From: Rosenbergiella collisarenosi
Lineage (GTDB): Bacteria > Pseudomonadota > Gammaproteobacteria > Enterobacterales > Enterobacteriaceae
DNA: 64,000 bases
Direction of reading: 5' to 3'
Assembly (NCBI RefSeq): GCF_018494085.1
Contig: NZ_JABBFP010000001.1
Span: 525,951-589,950, forward strand
Below are positions 59,996 to 64,000 of this stretch, in pieces; within the stretch, counting starts at the first letter, position 1, and each line of letters begins with the position of its first letter. The translations under genes and the position numbers were made by a program. The notes under the pieces were generated by a model. The model was not told the DNA's origin. It did no database searches and saw nothing but the letters and a program-made list of their open reading frames with translations.

Positions 59996-60814
59996 TTACC
60001 AGCCTTTGATGGCTCCACCATTAAAAATTTTATCAGCAGCTTGTTCAACTTGCTCAGATTGATAAGCTTTGATGAATTTTTTGACGTTATCCGCTTCTTT
60101 ATTATCGTCACGAGTTACGATAAGGTTGGTATAAGGTGAGTCCTTGTCCTCAGTAAACAGTCCATCTTTCACTGGCGTTAAACCAATCTGGCTCGCGAAG
60201 GTCGTATTAATAACGGCGATTGCAATCTTATTGTCATCCAATGAGCGCGGAAGTTGTGGAGCTTCAAGCTCGACAATCTTAAGATTTTTAGGATTTTCGG
60301 TAATATCAAGAGAGGTAGGAAGCAGTCCAACGTCTGCTTTAAGCTTAATCAAGCCAACTTTCTGTAGGAGGAGTAATGACCTGCCTAGGTTGGTTGGGTC
60401 GTTAGGCACAGCAATTTGTGCGCCGTCCTGTAGTTGATCTAAGGATTTGATCTTTTTCGAGTAGCCAGCAATAGGGTAGATAAAGGTTTTTGCAACGGCA
60501 GTAATCTTATACCCGCGATCCTTGATCTGTTGATCTAAGTAAGGTTTGTGCTGGAAGGCATTCGCATCAATATCACCTTTACTCAGCGCCTCGTTAGGTA
60601 AAACATAATCGGTGAACGGGACTAGCTCTACATCGAGATGATACTGGTCCTTTGCCACTTTCTGCGCAACTTCCGCGACCTGTTGTTCCGAACCCGCAAT
60701 CACCCCTACTTTAATGTGATTAGGATCTTGTTGCGTTTTTTGGTCGCAACCCACTAAGGTCAATGTTGCAATAACCGCGCTGAGTGTGGCCAGTTTTTTG
60801 AGCGTAAAAGTCAT
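59996..60814 (-). CDS. metQ: D-methionine-binding lipoprotein MetQ
   Basis: Substrate-binding lipoprotein of the MetNIQ ABC importer. 272 residues with lipobox LVGC (C23). NLPA-family sequence with VGVIAGSEQQV, FQHKPYLDQQ and ending NGGAIKGW. It follows metI on the minus strand and closes the operon at a terminator. Confidence 0.97.
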   Translation of the reverse strand: MTFTLKKLATLSAVIATLTLVGCDQKTQQDPNHIKVGVIAGSEQQVAEVAQKVAKDQYHLDVELVPFTDYVLPNEALSKGDIDANAFQHKPYLDQQIKDRGYKITAVAKTFIYPIAGYSKKIKSLDQLQDGAQIAVPNDPTNLGRSLLLLQKVGLIKLKADVGLLPTSLDITENPKNLKIVELEAPQLPRSLDDNKIAIAVINTTFASQIGLTPVKDGLFTEDKDSPYTNLIVTRDDNKEADNVKKFIKAYQSEQVEQAADKIFNGGAIKGW

Positions 60815-60846
60815 AGTCGTTCCTTAATTATTATAGAGACAAATTA

Positions 60847-61500
60847 CTATTTATGAGAGACGAGCCCAACAACACGATCGCCGACAAGTTGGATCAAGTA
60901 GACCAAAATGACTAGCAGTACTAAAACCGTATTCATTATCGTCGCATTATAACCAATATAACCGTATTGAATACCAATTTGCCCCAAACCGCCAGCGCCC
61001 ACAGCGCCCCCCATTGCGGAATAGCCTACTAGAGTAATTAGCGTAATAGTCGCGGCGTTGATAAGACCCGGTAAGGCTTCTGGTAGAAGTACCTTACGAA
61101 TGATTTGTAATGGCGTAGCGCCCATCGAGCGGGATGCTTCGATTAACCCAGAAGGCAGTTCTAATAGCGCATTCTCAACCATTCTCGCAATAAAAGGCGC
61201 CGCCCCTATAGTTAGCGGGACTATCGCAGCTTGTAAGCCAATAGAGGTCCCAACTAATGCTCGAGTAAAGGGGATCATCCACACCAGTAAGATAATAAAC
61301 GGTACTGATCTAAAAATATTAACCAGCGCGGAGATAGAGCGATAGAGCGCAAGGCTTTCTTTAATTTGTCCCGGTCGCGTAATGTAGAGTAACACTCCGA
61401 TCGGTAACCCAATCACGAAACCGAAAAACCCCGAGACGAAAGTCATGACTAAGGTTTCCCAAATACCACCGGCAAGAAGCCAAATCATTGCCTCAGACAT
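60847..61500 (-). CDS. metI: Methionine ABC transporter permease MetI
   Basis: 217-residue inner-membrane subunit with five hydrophobic segments. The EAA-type coupling loop region reads [27 protein letters not shown]. Works with MetN and MetQ to import D- and L-methionine. Start overlaps the metN end by 8 bp. Confidence 0.97.
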   Translation of the reverse strand: MSEAMIWLLAGGIWETLVMTFVSGFFGFVIGLPIGVLLYITRPGQIKESLALYRSISALVNIFRSVPFIILLVWMIPFTRALVGTSIGLQAAIVPLTIGAAPFIARMVENALLELPSGLIEASRSMGATPLQIIRKVLLPEALPGLINAATITLITLVGYSAMGGAVGAGGLGQIGIQYGYIGYNATIMNTVLVLLVILVYLIQLVGDRVVGLVSHK

Positions 61501-62521
61501 AACCTAACACCTCTGCTTTAACTTGTTTCTGTAATAACCATTCGATAGCCTGTTGACATTTTTCAGCCTCGCCAGCCATTTCGGTGAGCATAATCCCAAA
61601 TTTAACGCCACCCGCATAATCCATCTGCGCACTAATTATATTGCAGTCAACATCAAAGCGACGCGATATCTCTGATAGAAGTGGTGCATCGACAGATTGT
61701 CCTGTGAACTCAAGACGAATCAGTGGGATTTTGCCCTGAGGCGCCTGTGTAAGTCGCAACTGATAGTCTTCAGGAATATCGAGATGAAGTGTTGATTGAA
61801 TAAACTGTTGCGCTAGTGGTGTTTTAGGATGTGAGAAAACTTCGCTGACTTTATCATTCTCAATAAGCTCACCCTTACTGATCACGGCAACCTGATCACA
61901 AATACGTTTTACAACATCCATCTCATGAGTGATGAGCAAGATAGTAATCCCTAACCGGCGGTTGATGTCTTTAAGTAGCTCAAGGATAGCTCGTGTTGTA
62001 GCAGGGTCTAAAGCGCTGGTGGCTTCATCACACAAGAGTACTTTGGGATCGCAGGCAAGGGCCCGAGCGATCGCGACACGTTGTTTTTGCCCGCCTGAAA
62101 GGTTGGCTGGGTGTGCATCATGCTTATCTGCAAGGCCGACTAATTCAAGGAGTTCGGTAACGCGCTGCTTGATACCAGCTTTAGTGTTGTTTTCCAGCTC
62201 TAGAGGTAGGGCTACATTACCAAAAACGGTACGGGAGTTAAGTAGGTTAAAGTGTTGAAATATCATTCCAATTTCTCGACGAGCTAAGGTCAGCTCGTGG
62301 GCATTGAGAGTCGTTAAATCACGATCCCCGACAATCACTTTGCCTGAAGTAGGGCGCTCAAGAAGGTTTACGCAACGAATTAAAGTGCTTTTGCCTGCCC
62401 CTGACGCGCCGATAACCCCATAGATTTGCCCCTTTGGCACGTGAAGCGTCACATCTTTTAGGGCTTGTATTGTGCGATTTCCCTGTTGAAATCGTTTAGT
62501 TATGCTTTCAAGTTTTATCAT
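61493..62521 (-). CDS. metN: Methionine ABC transporter ATP-binding protein MetN
   Basis: 342-residue ATPase. Walker [10 protein letters not shown] (~38-46), Q-loop IFQHFNLL, signature LSGGQKQR, Walker [13 protein letters not shown]-loop THEMD. The C-terminal NIL/ACT-like domain (~265-342) binds methionine and stops transport when the internal pool is high. First gene of metNIQ, behind Met boxes. Confidence 0.97.
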   Translation of the reverse strand: MIKLESITKRFQQGNRTIQALKDVTLHVPKGQIYGVIGASGAGKSTLIRCVNLLERPTSGKVIVGDRDLTTLNAHELTLARREIGMIFQHFNLLNSRTVFGNVALPLELENNTKAGIKQRVTELLELVGLADKHDAHPANLSGGQKQRVAIARALACDPKVLLCDEATSALDPATTRAILELLKDINRRLGITILLITHEMDVVKRICDQVAVISKGELIENDKVSEVFSHPKTPLAQQFIQSTLHLDIPEDYQLRLTQAPQGKIPLIRLEFTGQSVDAPLLSEISRRFDVDCNIISAQMDYAGGVKFGIMLTEMAGEAEKCQQAIEWLLQKQVKAEVLGYV

Positions 62522-62588
62522 TATAGTAAGTATCGTTATATCGCTTAAGTAATTGGACCAAATGAATTTGGTGATTAGGTAAATGTTA

Positions 62589-62604
62589 AGCTATCTAGAC
62601 GTCT
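62589..62604 (-). promoter_or_regulatory. MetJ operator: two tandem Met boxes upstream of metN
   Basis: Perfect consensus AGACGTCT at 62597-62604 and an adjoining degenerate box AGCTATCT at 62589-62596. MetJ with SAM binds tandem 8-bp boxes, so repression of metNIQ by methionine is expected. Confidence 0.85.
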
Positions 62605-62833
62605 AAATCAATCTGACACTTTGATCGTAAGCAGAAAACCAAGAGCAAATTTTGGCTAATGATTTTTACTATTTGTATAAGCCGCGTGGAGAGTAATTTA
62701 ACTCACTACTCAATGACCTCCTTTTTTACAATAGTAGTAGAGCTTACTTAGATGGCATCAGGTAAAGACCGTGATTATTAGCGAACGATCGTGCGATAAT
62801 GTCGTATTGAATGTAATGGAGTAATAGTTTGTT
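62605..62833. other. Region between the Met boxes and gmhB
   Basis: No gene seen. A GATAAT hexamer (62795-62800) ~33 bp before gmhB is a possible -10 with a weak TGATTA at 17-bp spacing. The rest is AT-rich. Confidence 0.4.
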
Positions 62834-63388
62834 ATGAAACCCGCAATTTTTTTAGACCGCGATGGGACTATCAATCTCGATCATGGATATGTACATCTCA
62901 GTGATGACTTCCAATTTATCGACGGTGTCATTGACGCTATGGTCGAACTAAAGAAGATGGGATATTTACTCGTTCTCATTACCAACCAGTCGGGGATCGC
63001 AAGAGGGCTATTCACGGAAGACCAATTTATGCATCTCACGGAATGGATGGATTGGTCACTGGCGGATAGGGGGGTCGACCTAGACGGTATCTATTTCTGT
63101 CCACACCATCCGCAAGCTGTTGTTGATGAGTATCGACAAGAGTGTGAGTGCCGTAAGCCTAAAGCGGGAATGTTTAGTGATGCCATGGCGCAACTCGATA
63201 TCGATATGAGTGCTTCTTATATGGTTGGCGATAAAAAAGAAGATATGCAGGCTGCTTCACTGGCGGGAGTTGGGCACAAGATACTAGTAAGAACCGGTAA
63301 GGAGGTTACTCCAGAGAGTGAATCCGCTGCCGATATGATAATTGACAGTTTAGCCGATCTCCCTAAATACCTCGCAAATAAGCGGTAA
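62834..63388 (+). CDS. gmhB: D-glycero-beta-D-manno-heptose 1,7-bisphosphate 7-phosphatase
   Basis: HAD-family phosphatase in ADP-heptose synthesis for the LPS inner core. 184 residues. Catalytic aspartates D8 and D10 in [19 protein letters not shown], the zinc-binding cluster CPHHPQ then CECRKP, and [10 protein letters not shown]. Stands just upstream of the rRNA operon as in E. coli. Confidence 0.96.
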   Translation: MKPAIFLDRDGTINLDHGYVHLSDDFQFIDGVIDAMVELKKMGYLLVLITNQSGIARGLFTEDQFMHLTEWMDWSLADRGVDLDGIYFCPHHPQAVVDEYRQECECRKPKAGMFSDAMAQLDIDMSASYMVGDKKEDMQAASLAGVGHKILVRTGKEVTPESESAADMIIDSLADLPKYLANKR

Positions 63389-63427
63389 TCGGTGCCTTTA
63401 TCAGCATAATGCTTGAAGTTTGAACGG

Positions 63428-63457
63428 TTGAGCATTTTTTTTGAAAAAAATGCTCAA
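63428..63457. repeat. Perfect 14-bp inverted repeat upstream of rrn P1
   Basis: TTGAGCATTTTTTT (63428-63441) and AAAAAAATGCTCAA (63444-63457) separated by TG, just before the P1 -35 at 63464. It spans the expected UP-element window and could also act as the gmhB terminator. Confidence 0.75.
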
Positions 63458-63463
63458 AGGGTA

Positions 63464-63498
63464 TTGCGCCTTTTTAGGAACTCCCTATAATGCGCAAC
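63464..63498 (+). promoter_or_regulatory. rRNA operon promoter P1
   Basis: TTGCGC (-35, 63464-63469), 16-bp spacer, TATAAT (-10, 63486-63491) and a GC-rich discriminator GCGC, features of growth-rate controlled, ppGpp/DksA-sensitive rrn P1 promoters. dksA is in this window. Confidence 0.85.
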
Positions 63499-63580
63499 CA
63501 CTGACACGGCAAAGCACGATACGCAGCGCGGTGACAGGGACTGAAGCGATTCGGTCCAGGAGAAAAAATCAAAATAATGA

Positions 63581-63615
63581 TTGACTCCTGAGGTGAAGCG
63601 AGTAATATACGCCAC
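63581..63615 (+). promoter_or_regulatory. rRNA operon promoter P2
   Basis: TTGACT (63581-63586) and TAATAT (63603-63608) with 16-bp spacing, ~115 bp downstream of P1 as in E. coli rrn operons. Confidence 0.8.
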
Positions 63616-63622
63616 CTCGCGA

Positions 63623-63674
63623 CAACGAGTTAAAACAACGAGTTAAAACAACGAGTTAAAACAACGAGTTAAAA
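63623..63674 (+). repeat. Four perfect tandem copies of a 13-bp unit in the rRNA leader
   Basis: CAACGAGTTAAAA is repeated exactly four times between P2 and boxA. Copies are identical, suggesting recent expansion or recombination-maintained identity. Confidence 0.95.
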
Positions 63675-63687
63675 CGTTGATTCGCAA

Positions 63688-63700
63688 TGCTCTTTAACAA
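63688..63700 (+). promoter_or_regulatory. rRNA antitermination boxA
   Basis: TGCTCTTTAACAA is the standard rrn leader boxA, bound by NusB-NusE during rRNA antitermination; the following TTTATCAGACAATCTGTGTG is also the conserved enterobacterial leader. Confidence 0.92.
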
Positions 63701-63830
63701 TTTATCAGACAATCTGTGTGGGCACTCGCAGGATTGATATCGCAAAAAACTTTGTAGTATCAAGTCTTGAAGAGTGACACTGAAAATTCATTTACGAATA
63801 ACAGAATAATTTCTTTGAGCATCAAACTTT

Positions 63831-64000
63831 AAATTGAAGAGTTTGATCATGGCTCAGATTGAACGCTGGCGGCAGGCCTAACACATGCAAGTCGAACGGT
63901 AACAGGAAGTAGCTTGCTACTTTGCTGACGAGTGGCGGACGGGTGAGTAATGTCTGGGGATCTGCCTGATGGAGGGGGATAACTACTGGAAACGGTAGCT
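63831..64000 (+). rRNA. 16S ribosomal RNA, 5' end (partial)
   Basis: Begins AAATTGAAGAGTTTGATCAT, the mature 16S 5' end in enterobacteria, and continues with GAACGCTGGCGGCAGGC and ACACATGCAAGTCGAACGG. Only the first ~170 nt are in the window; the gene runs off the end. Confidence 0.98.

Noticed and set aside
63623..63674. Possible CRISPR or integration repeat
   Set aside because: The 13-bp units are contiguous without spacers and sit in the rRNA leader; no cas or integrase genes are near.

Overview
The window is a chromosomal segment of a gammaproteobacterium of the order Enterobacterales. About 59 protein genes run in nearly the Escherichia coli order from lpdA to gmhB and end in the first ~170 bases of a 16S rRNA gene. 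The proteins are very close to E. coli ones (AcnB, HemL, BamA, DnaE, RpsB). Moderate GC, and the genes missing compared with E. coli, suggest a relative such as an Erwiniaceae member with a trimmed genome; I cannot fix the genus from this window.

Layout. 1-5850: end of lpdA, acnB, yacL, yacC and the copper oxidase cueO. 5851-8621: hpt and the ABC exporter yadGH. 8666-15248, minus strand: panC-panB, folK-pcnB-gluQ-dksA, sfsA-thpR. 15345-20385: hrpB and mrcB (PBP1b). 20447-22275: hemL and erpA, divergent. 22258-24380: a LysR regulator and a divergent PRISE-type enone reductase, the only clearly accessory cassette. 24459-28278: mtnN, dgt, degP. 28430-28814: a CspA-type cold-shock gene with a cspA-like leader. 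28928-33813, minus strand: yaeH, dapD, glnD, map. 34182-53670: the long plus-strand block rpsB-tsf-pyrH-frr-dxr-uppS-cdsA-rseP-bamA-skp-lpxD-fabZ-lpxA-lpxB-rnhB-dnaE-accA. This block covers translation factors, isoprenoid and phospholipid precursors, outer-membrane assembly, lipid A and DNA replication. 53740-62521: yaeR-tilS, rof, yaeQ-arfB, proS, trmO-rcsF and metNIQ. 62834-64000: gmhB, then an rrn operon with P1, P2, boxA and the 16S start.

Genes present at the corresponding E. coli positions but absent here: speED, gcd, can, panD, fhuACDB, clcA, yadS-btuF, cdaR, ldcC, yaeP and nlpE. No insertion sequence, prophage, CRISPR array or tRNA gene was seen. I found no clearly new defence or mobile system.

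The points most worth a second look are these: the LysR/PRISE cassette; a ThpR protein that has lost one of its two catalytic HxT motifs; conservation of the rare AUU start codon of pcnB; a fourfold 13-bp tandem repeat in the rRNA leader next to boxA; a perfect 14-bp inverted repeat just upstream of rrn P1; and the cspA-like thermosensor leader at an unexpected locus.
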